In this document: positions 31,932 through 40,459 of the stretch, piece by piece | Numbering within the stretch: position 1 is the stretch's first letter | How the letters are laid out: the number at the start of each line of letters is the position of its first letter | Source: Caulobacteraceae bacterium | Lineage (GTDB): Bacteria > Pseudomonadota > Alphaproteobacteria > Caulobacterales > Caulobacteraceae | Assembly: GCA_947476555.1 (NCBI GenBank) | Contig: CANJRI010000013.1 | Location: 1-47,254 of the forward strand | DNA: 47,254 nt | Direction: 5' to 3' | The notes under the pieces: model-generated | Seen by the model: only the letters and a program-made list of their open reading frames with translations | Databases searched by the model: none | What the model was told of the DNA's origin: nothing | Program-made: the position numbers and the translations under genes

Positions 31932-32711
31932 ATGGCCCGATTGAAGGGGCAGAACTGGCCTTCCCGCACCGGCCAGGTCAGGATCTACGCCGTCGATGGC
32001 TGGCAAGAAGCTGATCGACCGGTGGCCGTGTTCCTGCCGGGGGCGCACAGGACCGCGCACTGCCATGGGGATTGGTACGACATCCTCAAGGACGACGCCG
32101 AGGTGGTGCTGCTCGACCTGCCGGGCCACGGGGGCAGCGACCCCATCCGGCCCGCCACCGTCAAGGCGATGGCGGAAGCCGTCCACGATGTCCTCAGCGC
32201 CGCATGCGCCGGCCGCAAGGTGCTGCTGGTGGGCGAGTCCCTGGGCGGCACGATTGGGCTTTATCTCGGCGCCCAGGAAAGTCCCGGTCCGGTCCGCGCC
32301 GTGTTCGCGGCCGAGCCTCCGTTGACGACGACCAAGCTGTGGCCGCTGTCCGCCAGCTGGGAAAGGTCGTTCGCCGATCCGGAGCAGTTCGCCTTCAACT
32401 GCGACCTGGCGCGGGACACCTTCGGGCTGCAACCGGACGGCAGGATCAACGAGCGGATATATTACCCCCTGATCGGCGCCGCCCGGCTGCCGACGATGAT
32501 CGTGGCTGGTGACGAGCCCCTGATGCCGATCCGCGAACTCACCTTCTGCCCCTCGCTCATGGATGCGGTGGATCGCTTCGCCATCGAGCGGCTGGATCCC
32601 GGGACCGTGACCTTCAGACAGCTCACAGGCTGCGGTCACCTGGTCCTCGACCAGGCCCGCGCGCAGTGCGGGCCGCTGATCCGGCAGATGATCGCCGAGC
32701 ACCTGAAATGA
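31932..32711 (+). CDS. Alpha/beta hydrolase, second of a tandem pair
   Basis: A 259-residue paralogue of the preceding hydrolase. The nucleophile motif GESLGGTIG is conserved, as are LDLPGHGGSDP, the EPPLTTTKLWP stretch and the C-terminal His in GCGHLVLDQ. Its stop overlaps the start of the MaoC-SDR gene by four bases (ATGA), so it is co-translated with that enzyme. Both hydrolases keep Ser and His, so they probably differ in specificity rather than one being degenerate. Confidence 0.82.
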   Translation: MARLKGQNWPSRTGQVRIYAVDGWQEADRPVAVFLPGAHRTAHCHGDWYDILKDDAEVVLLDLPGHGGSDPIRPATVKAMAEAVHDVLSAACAGRKVLLVGESLGGTIGLYLGAQESPGPVRAVFAAEPPLTTTKLWPLSASWERSFADPEQFAFNCDLARDTFGLQPDGRINERIYYPLIGAARLPTMIVAGDEPLMPIRELTFCPSLMDAVDRFAIERLDPGTVTFRQLTGCGHLVLDQARAQCGPLIRQMIAEHLK

Positions 32712-34135
32712 ACCCCCTGGCCTCGCGACGCTTCACCCCTGAGGACCAGCAGGCCTTCGCCAGGTTCTCGGGCGATTGGAACCCGATGCACCTGGACCCG
32801 GTCGCTGCGCGCCGCACGCAGGCCGGCGAAGCGGTCATCCATGGCGTGGGCGGCCTGCTCTGGGCGCTCGATCGCCTAGCCGGAGAGCAGCGAGGGCCCA
32901 TCGCCCGCGTCCGAGCTCAGTTCCGCAAGTTCATCTATCTGGATCGGCCAGTCGATCTGCACGTCGTGCGATCCTCCGCCGAAGAGATCGTGGCCGAGCT
33001 GCGGAGCGATGGGCTGACGGCGACCGCGATCACCGTGACGCTGGGCGAACCCGCCGGAGCCGTCCTGGAGTCCTGGGAGGACTTGCCGCCCACCCCACTC
33101 GACCGATCGCCGCGCGTCCCGAGCCTGGAGCAGATGGGAGCCCTGTCCGGCTGGGTGGTCCCGCCCGCCGCAGACGCTGGCGCGAGCGGCATGTTTCCGG
33201 TCCTCTGCGGTCACCTCGGCGCGGGGCGGGTCCTGGCCGTTGCGCAGATGTCGACCGTGGTGGGCATGGCTTGCCCGGGGCTCCACTCGATCTTCACGGA
33301 ACTCGACTTCGAGGCGGTCACGGGCGACGCCCCCCGGCCCGGCCTCGGCTGGCGCGCCGAGCGGCCGGATCCGCGCTACGCACGCATCGACCTGCGGTTC
33401 GGCGGATCGGGCGTGCGAGGCGCGGCGCGCGCTCTGGTGCGGCCGGCGCCCGTCGACCCCCCAACGATGGCTAGCCTGGCCGACAAGGTGTCTCCGGGCG
33501 AGTTCGCTGGGCGTCAGGCGCTGATCATCGGAGGCTCGCGCGGCCTCGGCGCCGTGACCGCCAAGCTGCTGGCCGCCGGCGGGGCGCGAACCTGGGTCAC
33601 CTACCTGACCGGTGCGGCCGAGGCGCAGGCGGTGGTGGCGGACATCGGCGCGGCCGGCGGCCGGGCGACAGCGATCGGCTGCGACATCGACGGGGACCTC
33701 GGGGCCCAGCTCGCCGGCGCGCTCCCCGAAGCCAGTCACATCTACTATTTCGCCACGCCGGGGATCTTCCGCCAGAGCGCCGACGCCTTCTCCACCGACC
33801 GGTTCGAAGCCTTCAGCCAGGCCTACGTCGGTCGGTTCAACAACCTCTGCCGGTTGGCGTATGCCGCACGGGACGGCCGTGCGCTCAATGTCTTCTATCC
33901 ATCGACCGTCGCCATCACTGATCGGCCGCGCGGTATGGCGGAATACGCCGCCAGCAAGGCCGCCGGCGAGGTGCTCTGCGCCGATCTGGTCAAGGCCCAC
34001 GCGGGCCTGGCGATCACCGCGCCCCGCCTGCCGCGCGTACTCACCGATCAGACCGCCAGCGCTCTACCCATCCGCGCCGCCGACGCGGTCGACGTCATGC
34101 TGCCGCTGCTGCGCGCCGAACGCGGGCCGCCCTAG
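32708..34135 (+). CDS. MaoC-like hot-dog domain fused to a short-chain reductase domain
   Basis: A 475-residue protein from the ATG at 32708. Residues about 5-105 resemble a MaoC dehydratase (FARFSGDWNPMHLDP, with VIHGVGGLLWALDRLAG). Residues 110-255 resemble a second, degenerate hot-dog unit. Residues about 270-470 form an SDR/ketoreductase domain with the nucleotide motif GGSRGLGAV and a YAASKAAGE catalytic Tyr/Lys motif. The combination would dehydrate or hydrate and reduce a thioester-bound acyl chain, as in polyketide or fatty-acid tailoring. It ends in a CTAG that also supplies the stop of the convergent gene. Confidence 0.82.
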   Translation: MNPLASRRFTPEDQQAFARFSGDWNPMHLDPVAARRTQAGEAVIHGVGGLLWALDRLAGEQRGPIARVRAQFRKFIYLDRPVDLHVVRSSAEEIVAELRSDGLTATAITVTLGEPAGAVLESWEDLPPTPLDRSPRVPSLEQMGALSGWVVPPAADAGASGMFPVLCGHLGAGRVLAVAQMSTVVGMACPGLHSIFTELDFEAVTGDAPRPGLGWRAERPDPRYARIDLRFGGSGVRGAARALVRPAPVDPPTMASLADKVSPGEFAGRQALIIGGSRGLGAVTAKLLAAGGARTWVTYLTGAAEAQAVVADIGAAGGRATAIGCDIDGDLGAQLAGALPEASHIYYFATPGIFRQSADAFSTDRFEAFSQAYVGRFNNLCRLAYAARDGRALNVFYPSTVAITDRPRGMAEYAASKAAGEVLCADLVKAHAGLAITAPRLPRVLTDQTASALPIRAADAVDVMLPLLRAERGPP

Positions 34136-35712
34136 CGGGCCAGGACCACCGCGTAGTTCCGCCATTCCTCGGGGATATGGCGGTTGGAGACCTGGAAGGT
34201 ATTGATCTTCCGGCTCCCCAGGTTGAGCGCGCCGATGCGGTCGGGAAACGGCGTGCCGACCAGAATGGGAACGGGGCCCAGTCGCGCGATCGCCTGGTTG
34301 CAGCGTTCGATGTCCGCGTCGACCGTATCGGGATGGATCTGGAGGACCGCCTGGCTCACCCCACGGGCGTCGTAGGTGGGCAGCACGCCGCTGCGCATCA
34401 GGGCGACGTCGGTCCGGCCGTAGAAGTCCAGGGTCATCTGCGCGGTCTGGAAATCCGCCTCGGTTTCAGTGAAGGCCACAGTGCCGGTGCCTGCCTGGGC
34501 GGGGATCGTCACCGGCAGGAACCCGTCACGCACGTTCACCATGAGCATGGTGTTCTCCCGGCGCCCGGCGCTTAGGGCCACCATCAGGTCGGCGACCCGC
34601 CCGCCCAGATGGGCGGAGGCGATCTTGTGCGACTTGAAGGCGTTGTTGGGCGTGACTTTGGGTTCGCACCAGATGCGGGTCTTCTCGCCGGCGTCCACCG
34701 AGCATTCGAAGACATGCGACCAGTCGTAGGCGCAGGAGGGCTCGACCGCGGCGCTGAACTGGCCGGCCACCTTCAAAAGCTCCATGAACCGCTGGGTGGC
34801 CTCCAGCGTGAAGTGGATGTCGCCCGGATAGGCGTTGGCGCAGTAGGCGTCCTTGAGCCGACCGGTGACGGGATCGGCCAGCTCGTCCCACCAGTCGAGG
34901 AACATCACCCCCTTTTCGGCGCATAGCGCCTGGAGGCGCTCGTTCACTCGCCGGCAGAGGGTGTTCATGACCTCGTTCTGGGTGGGCGTCGCGCAGAGCA
35001 GCATGAGGGCGCCGCTGAACGTCGCCTTGGCGTCGTCGAGTATCGGCCCGTGGCGCTCGGCGACCCGGTCCATCAGCGCCAGGTCATCCTCGGTCGCCCC
35101 GTTCGGGCGCTGGGCGCCGGCCTTCTCAAGCCCGATCACGTGATAGTAGGGATCGCTCCCCACCACGAGCATGGTGTTCCTCCGCGGATCGAGCCGGGCC
35201 GTGTTCTCCTTGAACTTGCGCCGCGTCACCGTCGCCTCGGGCTCGGTGAGCAGGAGCATCCCCGGCCCCATGCCGATGAACAGCGGGAAGAAGGCCGGGC
35301 TGCCGCCGAAACTGCGGACGTAGCTCGTGCCCACCACATTGATGAACTCGTGCTCGGCCCGGCGTTGCTCGACGGGCAGCGCCGGCCGGAGGACGTCGAG
35401 CCTGGCGCGCAGCAGGGCGCCTAGGCCGAAGGCCATCTCCGTCGTCAGACCCGGAGGCCCGACCGCCACCGAATCCTGCACCAGGCGCTCGAACACCCAT
35501 TCCGCCGGCCGCTGAGCGAGACATCGCCTGAGCGCCTCCAGGGTTTCGGTCACCGCCGCCCGTCGGAGCATCACCAAGGCGGTGGTCAGGTGGGCTTCGA
35601 CGGCGTTGGGATCGCGCGCCAGGACACGAGTGGCGCGGTCGAGCGCCTCGTCGTGCCGACCGGCGAGGTACGCCGCCTGGGCCGCGAAGCTGGACAGGAT
35701 CGCCATGGTCAT
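34132..35712 (-). CDS. TPR plus SGNH-like protein of unknown function
   Basis: A 526-residue protein. Residues about 1-80 look like TPR helices (YLAGRHDEALDRATRVLARD, then NAVEAHLTTALVML). The middle (about 125-320) resembles an SGNH-type fold, with GTSYVRS as a variant first block and GDIHFTLEAT as a DxxH-type last block. The C-terminal about 200 residues are unassigned. Its start overlaps the FkbH-like gene stop (ATGA), and it ends the minus-strand operon. It may be an acyl- or glyceryl-transfer partner of the carrier-protein pathway, by position only. Confidence 0.68.
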   Translation of the reverse strand: MTMAILSSFAAQAAYLAGRHDEALDRATRVLARDPNAVEAHLTTALVMLRRAAVTETLEALRRCLAQRPAEWVFERLVQDSVAVGPPGLTTEMAFGLGALLRARLDVLRPALPVEQRRAEHEFINVVGTSYVRSFGGSPAFFPLFIGMGPGMLLLTEPEATVTRRKFKENTARLDPRRNTMLVVGSDPYYHVIGLEKAGAQRPNGATEDDLALMDRVAERHGPILDDAKATFSGALMLLCATPTQNEVMNTLCRRVNERLQALCAEKGVMFLDWWDELADPVTGRLKDAYCANAYPGDIHFTLEATQRFMELLKVAGQFSAAVEPSCAYDWSHVFECSVDAGEKTRIWCEPKVTPNNAFKSHKIASAHLGGRVADLMVALSAGRRENTMLMVNVRDGFLPVTIPAQAGTGTVAFTETEADFQTAQMTLDFYGRTDVALMRSGVLPTYDARGVSQAVLQIHPDTVDADIERCNQAIARLGPVPILVGTPFPDRIGALNLGSRKINTFQVSNRHIPEEWRNYAVVLAR

Positions 35713-37586
35713 ACCGCTCCGGTCGAGAGGCCGGAGTCGAGCGTGACCCAGGTCGGCGCCGCGACATCGCCGCTGGTGAGGTCGAAGGCCCAGAGCTGAT
35801 CGGGATCGCGCTCAGACGTCATCTCGAAGCCGGCCTGTTGATAGAGGCCTCGGGCGGGCGCGTTCTTGCTGGTGGGAATGAACCACCCCTGCAGGCGATG
35901 CTGTCCATTCCGCCGGGCGAAGTCCGCGACGAAGGCCAGGAAGGCGGTTTCGATCTGGCGACCGATGACGCGGCAACTGAGCAGCAGGCCATCGATATCG
36001 CGGACGCCCTCCTGCGCGCTGGTGAGGGCCACACCGACCACACCGTTGTCGCCGAAGCGGTCCTGCGATCGCAGCACAAAGCCGGCGCGGCCGGGCGCCG
36101 CCAGCCATTCGGTCAGTTGGGCCTCCGTGAACCTGCGCGTAGTGGTGTTCAGCTGGTTCGTCTTCTGGGTCAGTTGGGCGGCGCGTGGCAGGGTCATGGC
36201 GCTGATCGGCTCGATACCCACGCGGATATCCAGGGAGGCCAGGAAGTCCTCCAGCGTCTCGGCCCCCGCTTGCAGCCCGCGCCGTTCGCGCTCCTCGGCG
36301 TAGTAGCGGGTGCGTTCGGCGTCCTCGGCCGACGCGGTCAGGCGCTCAAGGGCGGGCACGTCCCGCAGGATGTCGGCGTAGGTCGAGGGATCGGGTCCCA
36401 GTTCCGGGACGATGACGCCAGGCAGGCTGCGTCGCACCGCCTCCCGCTCAACGGGGTTGTCGTCGAGGAAGACGAAGGACTCCAGACCGAGGTTCAGCTC
36501 CTCGGCGATGGCGACGAGGTTGGCCGGCTTCGGCTCCCAATTGATCCGCATGGCCGCCAGGTGCTCACGTCGGATCAGCATACCAGGATGCTCGTCGATC
36601 ACCTGCAGGGCGTCTTCCGGATTGTTCTTGCTGCACAGGACGAGGAGGACGCCCCGCCGGGCCGCATCCAGCGCGGCTCGCTGGAGATTCTGGAAGAACA
36701 CGCCAGGATATTCCGGGCCGAGCTTGATCCCGGCGAGGCCTTCCTCGCCGATCGCGCCCCCCCACAGGGTGTTGTCGAGGTCCAGGGCCAGGACCTTGGC
36801 GCGCGGCAGGGCGAACAGGCTGAGGTGGCGCCACCATTCGGCGGCCAGCCAGCCCACGCCCTCCAGGGACAGCGGCAGCTTGGCGGTGGCCCATTTCTTA
36901 TCGCTCACAAAGCGCGCCCTGCCGTGGCGCGCGTGCAGTTCAGCGATGTCCAGCAGGTGGACGTCGGGCAGGTCGGCGCATCGCTCGCGCAGGCGTCGGT
37001 TGATCAGGGCGATGGCGTCGGCCTGACTGAGCGGCCGACGGGAATCCAGAAGGCCCGCGCTGGGCCGCACGGGCGGCTCCAAGCCGTGGACCAGGATGTT
37101 GGCCGCCGTCCGGGCGCGGAGCTGACCGATCAGGCTGGCCAGGCCGGACGCCGCGACCTCGACCTCGTTGGCCACCGAGTCTTCGGAAAGGCCCGCGAAG
37201 TCCGACCATAGCCGCGGGGCCACGTCACGGGTCTGGACGGCCAGGATGACCGTGTCGGGGGCGTGGGCGTACAGGCCCCCGTCGGCCGCGAGGATCTCCT
37301 GGCCGTAGGCGTTGAACTCGCCGACCCAGGGAACAGCGCGGCAGCCGGCCAGAGCCGCTTCCGCCTGCAACAGCGGCACGATCGGCTCGACCGTGAACGA
37401 GCGCAGGATGGCGACCCGGTGCTCGACCAGCCGCTCCGGCCAGAGCCTCTCGATCCGCCCTGTCAAGTAGCGGGCCGTCGAGGCGTCCGGGTTGGCTCTC
37501 CAGTAGGCGGTGGCGAGGGCCCGGGCGGCGATCACGTCCGCCGCATCCAGCGCCGCCTCGATGCTTGCCCTCGTATCGGCGGTCAT
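35709..37586 (-). CDS. FkbH-like HAD-IIIC protein with N-terminal SGNH-like and C-terminal GNAT-like domains
   Basis: A 625-residue protein. An SGNH-like N-terminal part occupies about 1-250. The HAD domain follows, with nucleophile motif LALDLDNTLWGG (about 265-276), then LLVLCSKNNPEDA and FVFLDDNPVERE. A GNAT-like C-terminal part (about 460-600) includes LTQKTNQLNTTTRRF and ends with the YQQAGFEMTSE segment. FkbH-type enzymes load a glyceryl unit from 1,3-bisphosphoglycerate onto an acyl carrier protein. An acyl carrier protein gene lies in the same operon, which supports such a role. It is ATGA-coupled on both sides. Confidence 0.88.
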   Translation of the reverse strand: MTADTRASIEAALDAADVIAARALATAYWRANPDASTARYLTGRIERLWPERLVEHRVAILRSFTVEPIVPLLQAEAALAGCRAVPWVGEFNAYGQEILAADGGLYAHAPDTVILAVQTRDVAPRLWSDFAGLSEDSVANEVEVAASGLASLIGQLRARTAANILVHGLEPPVRPSAGLLDSRRPLSQADAIALINRRLRERCADLPDVHLLDIAELHARHGRARFVSDKKWATAKLPLSLEGVGWLAAEWWRHLSLFALPRAKVLALDLDNTLWGGAIGEEGLAGIKLGPEYPGVFFQNLQRAALDAARRGVLLVLCSKNNPEDALQVIDEHPGMLIRREHLAAMRINWEPKPANLVAIAEELNLGLESFVFLDDNPVEREAVRRSLPGVIVPELGPDPSTYADILRDVPALERLTASAEDAERTRYYAEERERRGLQAGAETLEDFLASLDIRVGIEPISAMTLPRAAQLTQKTNQLNTTTRRFTEAQLTEWLAAPGRAGFVLRSQDRFGDNGVVGVALTSAQEGVRDIDGLLLSCRVIGRQIETAFLAFVADFARRNGQHRLQGWFIPTSKNAPARGLYQQAGFEMTSERDPDQLWAFDLTSGDVAAPTWVTLDSGLSTGAV

Positions 37587-38503
37587 CGGGCCAGCACGAA
37601 GCAGTTGACGGTGGCCTTCTGGCGCTGGGCTTCGGCCAGGCTGTAGCCGGTCATTGGCGCAAGTTGCAGATCGACCACCTCGAGACCCGCGCGGGTGACC
37701 ATCTCACGCACCTCGGCCTCGTCACGCAACAGGTAGATGTGGTCCGGCGCCGGGCTGTTTATCGGCACGTTGATGAACAACGTGCCGCCGGGAGCCAGGA
37801 AGCGGCGCAGGGATTGGAGGGCTTCGCGCGGCCGTTCCAGATGCTCCAGCACCTCGCAGATGGCGATCCCGTCGTAGGCCGCCGCCGGCCCTGGCGGGCG
37901 GGTGGGGGCGTGGATGTCCTGCAGCTCCAGCCGAACGCGGCCGTGCAGGCCCACCGTGGCGAGCGCGGCGGCGGTCTGCCGAAGGCTCTCCTCGCTCACG
38001 TCCCACGCCTCGGCCAGTCCGCAGGCGGGATGCTCGGCGGCCACCGAAAGGAACAGGCCGTGGCCCGGACCGATCTCCAGATAGCGAAAGGGCTGCGGCA
38101 ACCGAGGAAGGAAGGCCTGGCGGAAGTAGAGGAAGGCCGCACTATGGTTGCGCCAAAGCACCTGGGAAACCAGCAGCCCCTCCATGTATCGGCGCATGAA
38201 GGCGCCGTTGGAGTAGACCTGGGCGTTGGCCTCCGCAAAGGTCGAGAGGCGGTATTCCCCACGCCGCTTGAAGTGCAGGGCTTCCTTGTTCATCTCGCCG
38301 CATAACCAGCGATAGCTGCGTACGAAGGTGTCCAGGTCTTCCCCGGCCAGGGCGCAAACCCGCCGCGCCAGGTCCTCGATCGCCGCCAGGTCTTCGGCGC
38401 CATAGCCAGCTAGGCTGTTACGCAGGAAGCGCGCGTGGTCGGGCCAGAGGGCGGTTACGACCTCCTGCAGGCGGTCAAGCTGTGGATGGCTGGTCGCGCC
38501 CAT
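37583..38503 (-). CDS. Class I SAM-dependent methyltransferase
   Basis: A 306-residue protein. An N-terminal helical region of about 130 residues precedes the Rossmann methyltransferase domain, with motif I YLEIGPGHGLFLSVA (about 145), an acidic WDVSEE and a later AICEVLEHLERPREAL then LAPGGTLFINVP. The substrate is unknown. It lies 21 bases after the acyl carrier protein gene and overlaps the FkbH-like gene, so it probably methylates a carrier-bound intermediate or the final product. Confidence 0.85.
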   Translation of the reverse strand: MGATSHPQLDRLQEVVTALWPDHARFLRNSLAGYGAEDLAAIEDLARRVCALAGEDLDTFVRSYRWLCGEMNKEALHFKRRGEYRLSTFAEANAQVYSNGAFMRRYMEGLLVSQVLWRNHSAAFLYFRQAFLPRLPQPFRYLEIGPGHGLFLSVAAEHPACGLAEAWDVSEESLRQTAAALATVGLHGRVRLELQDIHAPTRPPGPAAAYDGIAICEVLEHLERPREALQSLRRFLAPGGTLFINVPINSPAPDHIYLLRDEAEVREMVTRAGLEVVDLQLAPMTGYSLAEAQRQKATVNCFVLAR

Positions 38504-38524
38504 GGCCTGCGCTCTAAAGAGCCG

Positions 38525-38758
38525 CTAGCTCCCCTTGGATTCTTCGATGACCCGGAGGATCGCCGGCACGCTCATCATCTCCTCCAGGCGATCGGGAGAG
38601 ATCTCGATATGCGCGCGTTGCTCGATGGCCAGGATCAGGTCCAGAAGGCGCAACGAGTCCCAGGCCTCCAGGGTGTCGGGCGTGGAGTCAGGCTGGATTT
38701 TCGCCGGATCGCATTCGAAGACGTCTGCCATCAGCTGGCGAAGCTCAGGGAAATCCAA
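38525..38758 (-). CDS. Acyl carrier protein
   Basis: A 77-residue acyl carrier protein from a TTG at 38758, supported by GGGG five bases upstream. No earlier in-frame ATG is credible, and the next ATG (residue 10) would cut into helix 1. The phosphopantetheine attachment Ser lies in EAWDSLRLLDL (Ser 35). Helices 1, 2 and 4 are recognisable (ELRQLMADVF, LRLLDLILAIE, VPAILRVIEE). It is the first gene of a minus-strand operon with a methyltransferase and an FkbH-like protein, and is not near fatty-acid synthase genes, so it is probably pathway-specific. Confidence 0.88.
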   Translation of the reverse strand: MDFPELRQLMADVFECDPAKIQPDSTPDTLEAWDSLRLLDLILAIEQRAHIEISPDRLEEMMSVPAILRVIEESKGS

Positions 38759-38862
38759 GTCGGCCCCACGGTATGGCGAGCAATCCGCCCGCGTTAGGCG
38801 GATAGCCCACCGCCGGGCGAGGGGCAAGGAAGGCGAGGAGATCGCGCGCCGGCTGAACCACC

Positions 38863-40320
38863 CTATGGCCCGGCGAACGGATAGGGTGAGATCGACTTGG
38901 TGAAATCGTCCACCGTCAGGGTTCGGCTGATGGGCTCGGCCGCGCGTTGCGGGCAGGCCGGCCGCTCGCAGATCCGGCAGGCGGGACCGATCGCGGTGGC
39001 CGCCGGATCCTTCAGGTCCAGCCCCCGAGAATAGACCAGGCGCTCGGCGTACTTCAGCTCGCAGCCCATGCCGATGGCCAGGTCCGCGTCGTCGCCGGCG
39101 TAGGGCGTGGCGATCCGCTCCACCGTGCGGGCGATGGTGAAGTAGCGCACCCCGTCCGGCGTCTCGACGATCTGGGTGATGATCCGCCCCGGGGCGCGGA
39201 AGCACGAGTGCAGGTTCCAGCGCGGGCAGGCGCCGCCGAAGCGCGAGAAGGGGAAGGCCGACCCGGCGAAACGCTTGGAGATGTTGCCGGCCGAATCCAC
39301 CCGCACCATGAAGAAGGGCACGCCCCTGGCGCCTGGCCTCGCCAGGGTCGTCAGCCGGTGACAGGCCTGCTCGAACGAGACGCCAAACCGGGCGCCGATC
39401 AACTCGATGTCGTGGCGGGCGCCCTCGGCGGCGGCCTGGAACGGGCCGTAGGGCATCAGCATGGCCGCAGCCAGGTAGTTGGCCAGGGACACCTTCAGTA
39501 GGTTGCGGGTCGGCTGGTCCGGCGGCGCGGCGCGGTCGGCCATGGCTTCCAGAAGGTCCCGACGCTCCAGAAGCCCGAGCTGATAGGCCACCGAAAAGGA
39601 CCGGCCGGGACTGGTCAGGATTTCCGACAGGAACAGGCGCTTGCGGTGATGGTCGTAGCGCCGGACGCTTTCCGGCAACACGTCCACGGGCACCACCTTG
39701 ACCTGCACCCCATGGACCTGGGCGAGCCGCGCGCGGGCGGCGGCGGTGAATTCCTGAGGCTCGGGCTTGAGGTCGGCCAGAAGGGCGTCGGCGGCGTCCT
39801 CCAGCTCGGCGAAATGGTTCTTCTGGGACTGGATGAAGTCGCGCACCCAGTCGGACGGGGTGACCACGCCGCTGACCAGGGTGGCGTCCTCGGGCCGGCC
39901 CACCGCCCCGAGATCGCCCAGGCGGCGCTGGTCGAGGTAGGCCCGATAGAGACGGACGATCGCCTCGGAGACCCCGGGCGCGCTGTCCGCCACCTCGCTC
40001 AATTCATGACGCGGCAGGCCGAGGTCGCGGAACAGCTGGTCGGCGAACACCTCGGCCAGGCCCGTGGCGCTGGCGGATTCCGGATCCGACGACAGGATCC
40101 GGAGGTCCAGGTCGTAGGCCTCCGCAAGGCGCAGCAACACCTGGGCGGTCACCGGCCGCTGGTTGCGCTCCAGGAGGTTGAGATAGCTGGGCGAGACGCC
40201 GAGGTCCTCGGCCATCCGGGTCTGGGTGATGCCCAGGTCGCGGCGGAGGCGCTTGAGGCGCGCGCCCAGGAACAGCTTCCGGTCGGTGGGGGACAGGGCC
40301 ATGGATTGTAGTGTTGTCAT
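38863..40320 (-). CDS. ScfR/RamB-type XRE transcriptional regulator of acetate/short-chain acyl metabolism
   Basis: A 485-residue protein with an N-terminal XRE HTH (about 15-70, LGITQTRMAEDLGVSPSYLN), a middle ImmA/IrrE-like segment and a C-terminal DUF2083-type region with a Cys cluster (CRICERPACPQ). This is the architecture of RamB/ScfR regulators, which sense short-chain acyl-CoA and control isocitrate lyase and related genes. It is divergent from aceA. The start may be the ATG at 40320 or one at 40302, and neither has a clear ribosome-binding site. A GTTGTCA motif overlaps the first, suggesting autoregulation. Confidence 0.9.
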   Translation of the reverse strand: MTTLQSMALSPTDRKLFLGARLKRLRRDLGITQTRMAEDLGVSPSYLNLLERNQRPVTAQVLLRLAEAYDLDLRILSSDPESASATGLAEVFADQLFRDLGLPRHELSEVADSAPGVSEAIVRLYRAYLDQRRLGDLGAVGRPEDATLVSGVVTPSDWVRDFIQSQKNHFAELEDAADALLADLKPEPQEFTAAARARLAQVHGVQVKVVPVDVLPESVRRYDHHRKRLFLSEILTSPGRSFSVAYQLGLLERRDLLEAMADRAAPPDQPTRNLLKVSLANYLAAAMLMPYGPFQAAAEGARHDIELIGARFGVSFEQACHRLTTLARPGARGVPFFMVRVDSAGNISKRFAGSAFPFSRFGGACPRWNLHSCFRAPGRIITQIVETPDGVRYFTIARTVERIATPYAGDDADLAIGMGCELKYAERLVYSRGLDLKDPAATAIGPACRICERPACPQRAAEPISRTLTVDDFTKSISPYPFAGP

Positions 40321-40428
40321 AACTTTACAAGCACGACAAGGAACGGCTGTGACAACAATGCCAATTGGCGCCCGGCCGCAGCCTTACCCTTGGGCGAATT
40401 GAGCGTTAGAGCCCCCTGACGGTTGTCA
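40313..40428. promoter_or_regulatory. Operator candidates in the scfR/aceA divergent region
   Basis: The heptamer GTTGTCA occurs at 40313-40319 and 40422-40428, and in reverse (TGACAAC) at 40350-40356. The first overlaps the regulator start codon and the last lies 32 bases before the aceA ATG. Three copies of one 7-mer in about 115 bases is far above expectation. They are good candidates for ScfR-type binding, by position. Confidence 0.5.
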
Positions 40429-40459
40429 AACAGACGGCCGAGATAGAGCGAGGCTTGTC

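Noticed and set aside
32876-34000. A 374-codon minus-strand open frame opposite the MaoC-SDR gene
   Set aside because: No family resemblance and complementary to a gene with clear catalytic motifs.
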